From Cydia pomonella (Eukaryota > Arthropoda > Insecta > Lepidoptera > Tortricidae), in assembly GCF_033807575.1 (NCBI RefSeq), contig NC_084726.1, positions 1,240,001 through 1,304,000 on the forward strand: DNA of 64,000 nt, given 5' to 3'. Below, piece by piece: positions 19,301 to 28,768 of this stretch. Each line of letters starts with the position of its first letter. Within the stretch, counting starts at the first letter, position 1. Position numbers and translations under genes: made by a program. The notes beneath the pieces were generated by a model. It was not told where the DNA came from. It did no database searches and was given only the letters and a program-made list of their open reading frames with translations.

Positions 19301-22300
19301 CAGTGGCGGATTAACCGAACAGCAGAAAAAGCATATGCTAAGGGCCCCGCGCCTAGGGGGGCCCCGCGCTCCGATATTTTGTACTACCACATTTTATTTA
19401 CAATGTATTTTTTTTCGTAAGTCAGTAACAATATTGATCAATTATTATTATTTGTTAATATCCTGTCTATTTTTCTTTATGACGATACCCAATTTAAATA
19501 ATTTTTAGGCTTACGCAAAGACCAAGAGAAGAGTTTAGCATTAAACCGAAGGTGCTGGGTGTCTCAAAACTTTTGTGCATGGCTAAGCTGCAGGAAACAG
19601 AGCTCGGAAACGAACAAAAGAAGATACTATGTTTAAAAACATATTAGTGAAAAGCAAGGAAGGATGATTTAAGTATTTATAAATTTTTATTTCAAATACT
19701 TAACATATTGCACCTTACAGCTAATGCCTAATGATGATCAGCTTTGAGTCGTAGTAGGCCAACCAAAGGACGCGCTCCTCTACGGCTGGCCGGGCGCTCA
19801 AAATATGCAGAGTTGCTGCAAAGCCGTGATACGTATATGAACTAATTGTCAAAATGTTATAAAAAGAAAACAGCGGGGCCCCTATGCAGGGCTTTGCATT
19901 CGCATAGGCCGGATGTAAAGCCCTACATAGGGCCCGATACTCAAAGCATCCCAGCAAGTCGTACTTCCGAGCAAGAACTAAGGCCGAGCAGCAGGTGAGC
20001 CGAGATCGTTCTCCTACAATTCAGCCTTTGCATGGTGGCGCGCCGCGATAGAACGCTCCGGGCCTCCGCCCTTATACGGAGCTCGGCCTACGACCTCGTT
20101 CACATTATGGCATTGGTTTCATTCTAGGCTCTGCTTTCCTGCAGCTTGGCACGGGACCACCGCGTGGTCCGGATATTCAGCTCGTGGAGCTCAGACTTCG
20201 GCCTTGTTTTTTGGCTCATTTAGCCATTAGTTCCCACTTCTTAGGTCCGATTCGCTTTTCACCTATTTTTACAAGCTTTTATTAAACTTAAGCACTGTCC
20301 CTACATACTCGTAAGTTGTTTTCAAAATCTGCAAACCATATGCAAACTATTTTTTTGAACATTTGTCAAAATTTGGCAAAATCGACCTGATCTGATGATG
20401 AAAACCGAAAGTAAGGAGGAAACCTATATGTATAGAAGAAAGGAACTATGATAAAATAACACAACTTCATTAAGATTAGGCTCTTTTAAAATGGATTGGA
20501 TTAAATGGATTTTAAATTGCGTCATATACCTTAGTTCGTGTCATCCACGAAGACGCGCCCCGCTCTTCTTCATAATCGCTTATAGTATTTTATGCAACAG
20601 TTGTATAAGAAGGGTCAAAAAAGGCGAGTGGCGTGGGTTACAATGTGAGCCGGAGCCGAAGGCGTAGGCGAACATTGTAAAGGAATACGCCACGAGAATT
20701 TTTTGACCTACTTATGCAACGTTGCATACAATATTTTTCCTACGAGTCAACAAAAATAAATCTTAATTTAGGTAAACAAATTACAGCAAAAGTATATAGC
20801 CAAGACGCGCGAGCATACCTTGTTACGCGCCCGGCCCGCCCCGGGCCGCGGCCGGCCGGTCAGCGACACCTCCTCGTAACTCATGAGGCCCTGGTACTTG
20901 CTACTTGCTAAATTAATTTTATGGACAGTTTTTTCTCAATTTTGGCCACCGTAGCCTACGGAGACTAACAAGCAACGCTAAGCGGTCTTCGTAGTCTATG
21001 GGTGTTGCTGTATTACGGGTGTCACATGCGTGTTTCTGACTTATGAAGTAATTATTTTTACTATGCAACCAAATGAATATTTTGTAAGTTGGCAGCAATG
21101 CACTTAGTTTAAAACTGTATTCGTTTTGGTTTTGTTAGGTTGGTAGCCATTAATCGCAGTAACGTTATAGCGTATATAAGCACAAGAGCTTTTATGAGGA
21201 ATAGACAATATAGACTTTTCTTGAAATCTTTTATGTATGTTCTTATATTCGTGTTAATGAATGCATAAATGACAGATAACAGTAGAGGAGTAGGAAAAAG
21301 TACAAATTTGCAACTTTTTGGCAATGTAGTAGTTATGTCTACTAATTAATGTGTATAGACAGAACTACTATACTAGTAAAAGGTTGCACACCACATTTGT
21401 AGGTACTATTGGCGATTGGGAGGAGGAGTGGGGCGCGTCTTCGTAGATGACACGAACTACAGCCACAAAAAAAACATTTCTTGTGAAGGAATTTTTCTTT
21501 TTATCTTATATTTATTATTGTTACCATTCAGTCAAAAAAGGCCAAACGGGGGTTATTAGTAGCATAAGGGGGTAACCTTTGCAGCGCTTTGTACAGTCAG
21601 CAAGTCAGTCAAAACTCAAAAGTAGCGGATCAAACAAGGTTTCAAAAATATCTACCATTCTGAAACGGCTTAACAAAATGTGGTTGTTCTATATGTAGAA
21701 CAATTAAGACGGTAAAAGATATAGGTTCGAATATACATTTTAGAGATTTATATATATTTGGAAAAGTTATACGGAATATCAGATACTTTTGGCGCGTTGT
21801 TTCATCCGATACTATTGATGCTGACTGTACGTCTTTTTACTAGTAAGTAGAGATGATTTTTTGCAATCGATCATTTTCGCTATAGTTTTCATTGAAAGTA
21901 TTTATTAAGCTGTTGTTTCACGATTTTTTGGCCCCATATTCACATTTTTTTTCTTTCGGAGCGATTACTTCCGAAAATAATAACTTTATAAAAAAAGGTT
22001 TTTGGAGACTGTTATTCGTTTTGAAAGACCTTATCCAACCATACGCCATACTATCATCAAAGCAAAAAAAAAAAAAACAAAACAAAAGTAAACACATTTT
22101 GTATGGGAGGTAACCTAATTTTTTTAATAGTTTTATTTTACTCGTTCTGTCGCAATGCATGATTTATGTATCCATGTCAAATTACAGCTATCTAGCACTA
22201 AAGATAACGGAGCAAACCCTTGGACAGACGGACAGACGGACATGGTGAAACTACTTATAGGTATAAGAGGTTCTTGGTGGTCCTACGAAACCCTAAAAAA

Positions 22301-22490
22301 TACACTGCATAACATGTTAAAAACTAATCGAGAACGAGTCGAAAAAAATTAAGACATCGTAAAATTTTTATGATGGTAGTGAATCCTCGGGGTGCGCGTC
22401 CGACTCGCACTTAATCTTTTTTTTTTTTCAAACCGGGGGGCCCCGCGAGGTATTGTGCTAAGGGCCCCGCGCCTTCTTAATCCGCCCCTG
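19301..22490. mobile_element. Non-autonomous hAT element, 3.19 kb, nested in the LINE
   Basis: Ends CAGTGGCGGATTAA (left) and TTAATCCGCCCCTG (right), followed inward on both sides by GGGCCCCGCGCC-type sequence. Exact 8-bp target duplication GCCGGACA at 19293-19300 and 22491-22498, as expected for hAT. No transposase-like ORF: the small ORFs inside carry no BED finger or hATC motif. The interior holds a further inverted-repeat element (20532-21459) and a minus GTCGGACTCGC-type repeat (about 22150-22425). Confidence 0.85.
20532..21459. mobile_element. Inverted-repeat element nested inside the hAT
   Basis: Ends TAGTTCGTGTCATCCACGAA and, in reverse complement, TAGTTCGTGTCATCTACGAA, both followed by GACGCGCCCC. 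About 0.93 kb. No ORF of note; a GC-rich patch lies at 20820-20880. Target duplication uncertain (perhaps TA). This is the third nesting level: LINE, hAT, this element. Confidence 0.6.
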
Positions 22491-22924
22491 GCCGGACATG
22501 AGATGGGGCCAGCGTATCAACGCATGTTACATTACAAATAAATATAGCTACAGTACGGCAGTTTTTATGAGTATCCGAAAATGGTAACTGTAATTTAAAT
22601 TATCTATTTAAACTAGAAATGGTAACTTTTGTTTCAAATTAAAACAAGCATATTCACTTTGGCGCGAATCCTCTATAGTTTTAACAGTTTTACTTTTTTT
22701 AGAATTTAAGGAGAGTTTTACACGATTCAATTATGTAATTTTCGTTCATTTGACGCGGTTATCTTTCATACAGAAACTATTGCCATGATTTCTTGTAAAG
22801 ATTTCGCCTTTCTCGCTCATATTATATAACCGTACACATAGCCTATGGATCTCCGGGGCATTTTAATTGACAAATCTTGACATCTTAAATTGTTTATAGA
22901 GAATCATGCTTCTAATGTATCACC

Positions 22925-23115
22925 TCTGACAATTTGGTTATTCCCACTAGTTACCACCAAATTGTTACCAGTGGTAACTACTGGGTTTTTCCCCACATTT
23001 TACCACTAGTAACTACTGGAAAAAAATATCCCAGTAATTACCACCAAACAACTGGTAAAAGGTGGGATTTTTTTTCCAGGTAGCCAGGTAGGTTACCATT
23101 ACCACCAAAATTTAA
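22925..23115. repeat. Cluster of TTACCACCAAA / GGTAACTACTGG motifs
   Basis: Between 22935 and 23110 short motifs related to TTACCACCAAA and CAGTGGTAACTACTGGG occur several times in both orientations, giving overlapping small palindromes (such as TTACCAGTGGTAA). It lies at the junction between the two duplicated segments. Confidence 0.5.
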
Positions 23116-23179
23116 CAGTATAAATATTGGCGGGGTGCAGAGGGCTTGGCGGGAAAACAAAAACGATCGGTTATTTTAT

Positions 23180-26100
23180 ATACCAAGGCATTGAACACAA
23201 ATTACATAATATTATTAGATTCATACCTACCATAATATGAACGTTGCAAAAGGCACAGCAATCTTGTGAAATGCATTGTGCTCATTAGGGGAATTGTGTT
23301 TTTTAATTAACCAATTAACTTCTGTATAAGTACATAAATCAGTATTGTCAATAGATTGTTAATCTAATCTATTTTCAACACGTATGACCATATGAGTGCC
23401 GGGCCGGGAACCCTGTCGGCAGATTCTCTGTTCTTTTCCTATGTATTTCTTTTTTATATATTCAATTGTCAATAACTATAATAAACGTGTAGGTACACTC
23501 AACGTCAAAGATATGTTTACATTTTTCGCCTTATTATAAAGGAGTAAGGTGCAAAAGTTGTCGACTGTACCTAAACAGCTGATTATTACTATTATTCACC
23601 CAACATACTGGAACATACGCTACCTTTCCGAACAGCTGCCAGATGCCCAACTCCAGTGATAAAGATTCTGTAGAAAGCTCCTGCTCTTATATCGTAATAT
23701 ATTTTATCAAACTTGTCCCTTGTCCATCAGCACTTTACAAATCAACTAACTAACTAACACTCACATACTTATACTTTCAGATGACTCCTTCAATCAAATT
23801 ATCTGGAAACCTGGGACAACGACATCGATCCTTCAACACTTTGGTCCATGATGCTTATCTCCAAAACACACCCATCCCAGTACAGAAATTTCCAGAAGAA
23901 TCTGCCTTAGACCGAGTCTTCAAAATAGACCTGGCTTCAAAGAAAAAGGACATAGACTACATAATTGGCACCCTCAAAGATGATGATATGTTGTATGTGA
24001 GCAGAGCTTTAAAAAGCCTATGGCTTCTAGACCCAGAGCATTCGAAGATAATCAACCCAAGTTTCCTGGAACATGAACTCTTCCCCCAGATGACACTCCC
24101 AGCTGTGAACAAGATGAGACACTGGATCCAGATGCATTTAAAAGATCCACAAAAATGTAAAGAGTTTTATCAGTTTTACAAAGATGGAAACTTTGATATA
24201 GCTGCCAAATTCCTCTGGCATTGTTCCAACGAATATATATTAGGTGAGTTCAGTGATATTTTGGACAAAATCACGCCGAAGCTTTTGAAACGGCTCAGCG
24301 AAAAGAGTCCTCAAATAACGAAAATTTATTACGATAATTTAAAGGACGATCAAAAGCTTTTAAAATATTATCTTGAAAACGATTCCAAGTTTTTCGACAA
24401 TGTAAAATATCTTCTAAAATCGGATGCTGATGTATTTTTCTATATAATAGAAAACTTCTTCCTTCATCAGAAATTCAGTGCCATGAACGCCGCATTTTCT
24501 AAGTATATAATGAGAAATCATAAAAACAGATTTCAGTGTAAGCCAGAGTTGTACACTGTATGGTTTCTCGATATGAAAACAGTAGCGCAACATTTGAGTT
24601 CAGAAGAAATCAAGGATGTGGTGTTGAAACTAGCAAGAGCAGAGTATTTGAAGTCTTGGTTTACATACCAAAACGTGGAGCCCCTAATAAAACGCTTAAG
24701 TAAAGATGAAAGAACAGTCTTCAAGAAATTAGTATTCGTTGATAAAGCATTTGGAGCCACTATAAAAGAATGGCCGTATCCGATACCAACTCCGCCAGAG
24801 TTAAAAACACCTCAGACAAGCTTATTCGATGATGCGGAAATAGGACATTTAGACCCATATTACGAGGAAGATTATTGCATGAGCATGCCGTGTGGTATGT
24901 CTTTTAGATCAATGCTGAGAAAACGGAAATATGCTAAATGGGAATGCGAGAAAACGCTTCTAGACCACCTGTTTAATAAGTACCGGTTCTCCAATTACAA
25001 ACAAACTTACAAGGAGCTCAAAAAACAATTGAGAGCGGAGAGCTTTCCACAGAATCGGCAGTACATGCTGCTTGTTCTCGTGAGCAAGACTGGCGGACGT
25101 ACTGAAGATCTAGTGTCCTTGTTAAATCTTCTATCACAGTACAAGAACGAGCCCGTCCATATCCGAGCTGCTATAATCAGGAGCTTGGTGAAGCGAGCGT
25201 TCGTGTGGCGTCTGCCGAGCGAGCATTGGGCGAGACTCTTAGAATGGGGGCACGGACTGGGTTTGGATGGAAGTGACTATGAAGCGGACTGCCGCGAGGG
25301 ACTACATGCAGTTGTCATACGAGACTTGCTTGCTAACGATAAGCCGAGTCAGGCAGTTTGGGAAAAGTTTTTGTCCGACTTCGAGACTCTAAAAGAGTAT
25401 TCTTTAACGGTTGAAGAGCGTAGTCGCATTAGCGCTCGTCTGCCGGCGTTGCTTCTAGAAGATGCTCAGTCTGAGCCAGAAAAACCAAAATTAAAGCAAT
25501 TGCGGTATGTGTTAAATACCCTTAGTGCATACTGCATGCGGTATGACTATTTCCCTGGTACAATCGATGCAATAGAATCAGCTGTCAAGTATTATTGGAA
25601 TTCTGATGATGTATCGCGAAGAGATACTGAATGGTTGCTCAGGCAACTTTATGACACTAGAGTGGCGAGAAAACATCTTATAAAAGAATTCTTTGAAATG
25701 TATCAAACTGACGAGTCTTATGTCAATGCACTGCGACATGATGTATATATTCTCGAAGATACTAAAAAATTTGAAAAAATTATCGACGCTAAAAATTTGC
25801 AACATGAAAGGTTTTTTCAGAAATTGGCGCTTTACTTCATGGAGAAAGACGGGTTAGGACAACGGTATCGCGTTTTGCTAGAACATCGAGCAACTTCTGA
25901 GGCCGAGAAAACAGTAGCAAAGGCTATGGCTTGCTTTTCAGAAGAATCTGGAACTAAACCATCACCAGGACGTCAAATGCTAGCTAAGCCCTTGGCACTG
26001 CTTTCAGGGTCACAGTTTCCATCCCTTCTAAAAACATTTGATGCAGCGCCGCCCAAAACAGCTAAGCGACAACTGGCTGCCGCTCTAAGAGCTAACGCAC

Positions 26101-28285
26101 ACTTTGTTAGACCAGCTTTTGATTTGAAATCCTTCGGATGGCGTAAAGCAGGAGCGCAGGCTGTAGCCAACCATTTAGCTATATGCAGACAAAACGATGT
26201 GGAAGAGTATCTTACTGAGACTTTGTCCTGGAGGCGTACGTTCCGACTAGCACTGCTACTAGCGAGACGACTTGATAAAGAACGGGAGGTATTCAAAGTA
26301 TATTCTTCTGAAAGACCTAATAAAGCGCTCCAAGCGGCATTGCGATACTTCCGTTATAAGGGAGACAAATCGGACCTAAGTGTTTGGGATATGGTGAAGT
26401 CTCGTATTTCTGAAGCAGAACCTCGGCAATTGCGTTCGTACTTGGAATTAACAGAGTCAGTACCGGAAGCTATTAAAGCCGAATATTGCTTCCTTGTCTT
26501 CTTAGCATTTAAAAAGCGTGTGCCTGATATGGAGAGGCATGCTTTTTCGAAAATCCCTGCTATTTTACCAGAGTTAGATGAGAAATATATTTTCGAAACG
26601 AACGATGCTTTACTCGAGGAATATTTTCCGCTGAATGAAATGGATTATAATAAAAGGAAATGCACTTTTGAGTATACTCAGATAATTGCCAAATTCCTTA
26701 TTCTTAGTACTACTGAAGATATGTTGGAGGAAAGATTTAGTAAGGTTGGATTGCCATTACTCAATCGACTGGAACGGCTGTGGAAAAAATCTTCCTGTAA
26801 AGATCTGCCTGATCAATATTATCTTGATTATTTTCTGTTTTATTTAAAATACAACAAAGCTTATTTCAATCCTAAATACGTATCGTGTCTTCCTGTGTTG
26901 GAGAAAATTACTGAATGGATGCACGGTTTTCTGCCAATAGAGAAGTGGTTTGAGAAATACGTATCTGTGCATTTAACTATGATCTATTTTAAAACCGTCA
27001 GACACTGCATTAATGAACACCCAGAGTTATTCGAGGAATCTAAAAAACTAGAAGGTGCATGTATGTTGGGAACAATTTTCGGCAAATTTATAGCAAACGA
27101 GATAGGAGAATTAAATAAAAAATATTTCCCTACTATAACGGAAGTGTATGCTGCAGATCTTGTGGGATATTTTTATACATATTTTTATCGTACATTTGAT
27201 GAGAGCGTGGAGAAATTCACAATAGCAGTCTTAAATGGACTGCTGTCGAATAAATCGTTAGCTTCATACTTTCTTGCAAAATATGCTCTTCAGAAATTTC
27301 GGGATCAATTAAAAAGTGACTATGTGATCGACATTTTAAACAAATTTAAGGAGAGCGAGGTTAAAGAATTGTGTTTTGCGCATGCTATTGAGTGATATAT
27401 TATGTATACTCGTAGATGTCATTTTCTTATTTCCTTAAGTACTCACAAAGCGTTACGTTGCGCTTAAATTGTAGTTAGGTTTGTAAGTATTATATATTTT
27501 TAGTTTTTATATTTAATTTTTATTGTGTTAATAGTGAAACATATTTGCTTTGATATAAAAAGCAATGTAAGTCATGTAATAACTTAATACCTTTTTATTA
27601 TGTAAGAATTATTAAGGAGTAATGTTAAATTAAAGTTGATTAAAGTAAAACACTATTGTATTTAATATCTTTTATTTTTATAAAAATAAGGTACAAAAGG
27701 TATCTATTTCTAACTAACCAATTTTGTATTTATTTTTACATTACAAATAAATATAGCTACAGTACGGCAGTTTTTATGAGTATTTTTAAAATAGAAATAA
27801 TACTTATCTTCTACATAATAATCTTGTATTTTTAAACAGAACACAAAAAAAAACAAAAAGATGTTTTTTTTTAAATAGCAACGAAACAATAATCGCGAAA
27901 TCGCGAACAACATTTTTTTTATCCAAAAATGGTAACTATAATTTAAATATTCTATCTATTTAAACTAGAAATGGTAACTTTCGTTTCGTATTAAAACAAG
28001 CACTTTCATTTTGGCGCGAATCCTCTATAGTTTTAACAGTTTTACTTTTCTTACAATTTAAGGAGAGTCATACACGATCCAATTATGTAATTTTCGTTCA
28101 TTTGACGCGATTATCTTTCACACAGAAAATATTGCCATGATTATAAAGTTTTCGCCGTTTTCGCTCATCTTACATAATCATACAAATAGCCTATGGATCT
28201 CCGGGGCATTTTAATTGACAAATCTTGACATCTTAAATTGTTTCTTAGAGAATCATGCATCTAATATATCATCTTTGTCAATTTT
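23180..28285 (+). repeat. Tandem segmental duplication, copy 2
   Basis: Second copy of the ~5-kb unit, without the SINE, MITE and LINE insertions of copy 1. In the 5' flank a ~270-bp stretch (about 23430-23700) has no counterpart in copy 1. A ~130-bp A/T-rich stretch at 27785-27922 is also private to copy 2. Confidence 0.85.
23781..27395 (+). CDS. Uncharacterised ~1,200-aa protein, tandem copy 2
   Basis: 1,204-codon single exon paralogous to 14642-18241. The start follows TACTTTCAG as in copy 1, and the upstream sequence holds repeated CTAAC branch-point-like motifs (23740-23758). Outside residues ~334-391 the two proteins differ by scattered substitutions. About 26290-26540 is almost identical in DNA to copy 1 (one synonymous change noted in roughly 250 bases), hinting at gene conversion or very uneven divergence. 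The divergent patch (EIGHLDPYYEEDYCMSMPCG here) carries five extra residues and additional Cys and Met. Family and function not recognised. Confidence 0.85.
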   Translation: MTPSIKLSGNLGQRHRSFNTLVHDAYLQNTPIPVQKFPEESALDRVFKIDLASKKKDIDYIIGTLKDDDMLYVSRALKSLWLLDPEHSKIINPSFLEHELFPQMTLPAVNKMRHWIQMHLKDPQKCKEFYQFYKDGNFDIAAKFLWHCSNEYILGEFSDILDKITPKLLKRLSEKSPQITKIYYDNLKDDQKLLKYYLENDSKFFDNVKYLLKSDADVFFYIIENFFLHQKFSAMNAAFSKYIMRNHKNRFQCKPELYTVWFLDMKTVAQHLSSEEIKDVVLKLARAEYLKSWFTYQNVEPLIKRLSKDERTVFKKLVFVDKAFGATIKEWPYPIPTPPELKTPQTSLFDDAEIGHLDPYYEEDYCMSMPCGMSFRSMLRKRKYAKWECEKTLLDHLFNKYRFSNYKQTYKELKKQLRAESFPQNRQYMLLVLVSKTGGRTEDLVSLLNLLSQYKNEPVHIRAAIIRSLVKRAFVWRLPSEHWARLLEWGHGLGLDGSDYEADCREGLHAVVIRDLLANDKPSQAVWEKFLSDFETLKEYSLTVEERSRISARLPALLLEDAQSEPEKPKLKQLRYVLNTLSAYCMRYDYFPGTIDAIESAVKYYWNSDDVSRRDTEWLLRQLYDTRVARKHLIKEFFEMYQTDESYVNALRHDVYILEDTKKFEKIIDAKNLQHERFFQKLALYFMEKDGLGQRYRVLLEHRATSEAEKTVAKAMACFSEESGTKPSPGRQMLAKPLALLSGSQFPSLLKTFDAAPPKTAKRQLAAALRANAHFVRPAFDLKSFGWRKAGAQAVANHLAICRQNDVEEYLTETLSWRRTFRLALLLARRLDKEREVFKVYSSERPNKALQAALRYFRYKGDKSDLSVWDMVKSRISEAEPRQLRSYLELTESVPEAIKAEYCFLVFLAFKKRVPDMERHAFSKIPAILPELDEKYIFETNDALLEEYFPLNEMDYNKRKCTFEYTQIIAKFLILSTTEDMLEERFSKVGLPLLNRLERLWKKSSCKDLPDQYYLDYFLFYLKYNKAYFNPKYVSCLPVLEKITEWMHGFLPIEKWFEKYVSVHLTMIYFKTVRHCINEHPELFEESKKLEGACMLGTIFGKFIANEIGELNKKYFPTITEVYAADLVGYFYTYFYRTFDESVEKFTIAVLNGLLSNKSLASYFLAKYALQKFRDQLKSDYVIDILNKFKESEVKELCFAHAIE

Positions 28286-28483
28286 TGTATCAAATTCACA
28301 ACTCTTACCATATTTTATATTCAAATCAAGAATAGACCACTCATCATAATACATTTTTATCGCTTAAAAGCTTCACACACCTTATTTGATTCAGTTGTCG
28401 TAAGCAGAATCCTACAAAAGTATTCCTTAAATTGTGCAGTCACACCTTTACGTGATATGATTTAGGATTCTGAATATAATAAT
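27396..28483. other. 3' flank of copy 2 and intergenic
   Basis: Up to about 28285 this is the shared duplicated 3' flank (poly(A) signal variant AGTAAA at 27644). Beyond it no gene is seen. An (AAT)n microsatellite lies at 28479-28503. Confidence 0.6.
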
Positions 28484-28615
28484 AATAATAATAATAATAA
28501 TAAAATTCTTTATTGCACACTACATAAAAAACAGATACAGAAATTGATTACATATACACATTGGTAGGTAACAACAGGCGGACTTATCGCTAAAGAATAT
28601 ATATAGTTAGATGTG
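28484..28615 (-). mobile_element. LINE 3' tail (minus)
   Basis: On the minus strand this reads TAAGTCCGCCTGTTGTTACC ... GTGCAATAAAGAATTT followed by (ATT)n, matching the better-preserved tail at 45025-45190 in plus orientation. The AATAAA it contains (28509-28514, minus) is the first canonical poly(A) signal downstream of the cuticular protein gene. Confidence 0.6.
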
Positions 28616-28768
28616 TGAAGTACTTTAAGCGCATAGTATGCTTGCTTAAATCTTTGATATAGTTAAATAATTAAGACCATTTTCCGTCAGAATTCTACGC
28701 AGCTTTAGGTCAATTTAAACATTAACGTCGTCTATTCTTGCCTCGAACGGCTAAGGATATAGCTAGAA

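Larger units (their letters stand above)
18958..22526 (-). mobile_element. 5'-truncated LINE, interrupted by a hAT element
   Basis: The poly(A) tail reads as an 18-nt T run from 18958 on the plus strand. The insertion is bounded by an 11-bp direct repeat TTACATTACAA at 18947-18957 and 22527-22537; copy 2 keeps one copy of the site near 27735. Removing the nested hAT joins 22526-22499 to 19292-18986 into one open frame encoding an RT C-terminal region with CVDTLAPSHV, FAALAIETFGPWS, LRAGAFFAQKLSL and VQRGNAASVLGTMP. This tail (xxVETLGPW..., P/LR...QRIS, QRGNAASVLGT) is known from non-LTR retrotransposon ORFs. Only about 0.37 kb of LINE remains, so it is inactive. Confidence 0.85.
13925..22940 (+). 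repeat. Tandem segmental duplication, copy 1
   Basis: Homology with 23180-28285 begins around CATACCTACCATAATA and GAACGTTGCAAAAGG (near 13990 here, 23225 there), continues through the long ORF and its 3' flank, and ends after AATTGACAAATCTTGACATC and AGAGAATCATGC (near 22910 here, 28250 there). Copy 1 is enlarged by insertions absent from copy 2: a SINE (14361-14628), a MITE (18340-18711) and a LINE plus hAT block (18958-22526). The ancestral unit would be about 5 kb. Confidence 0.85.

Noticed and set aside
19197..19508. Plus-strand ORF across the LINE/hAT boundary
   Set aside because: It crosses a transposon junction marked by a target duplication, so it is a chance fusion.
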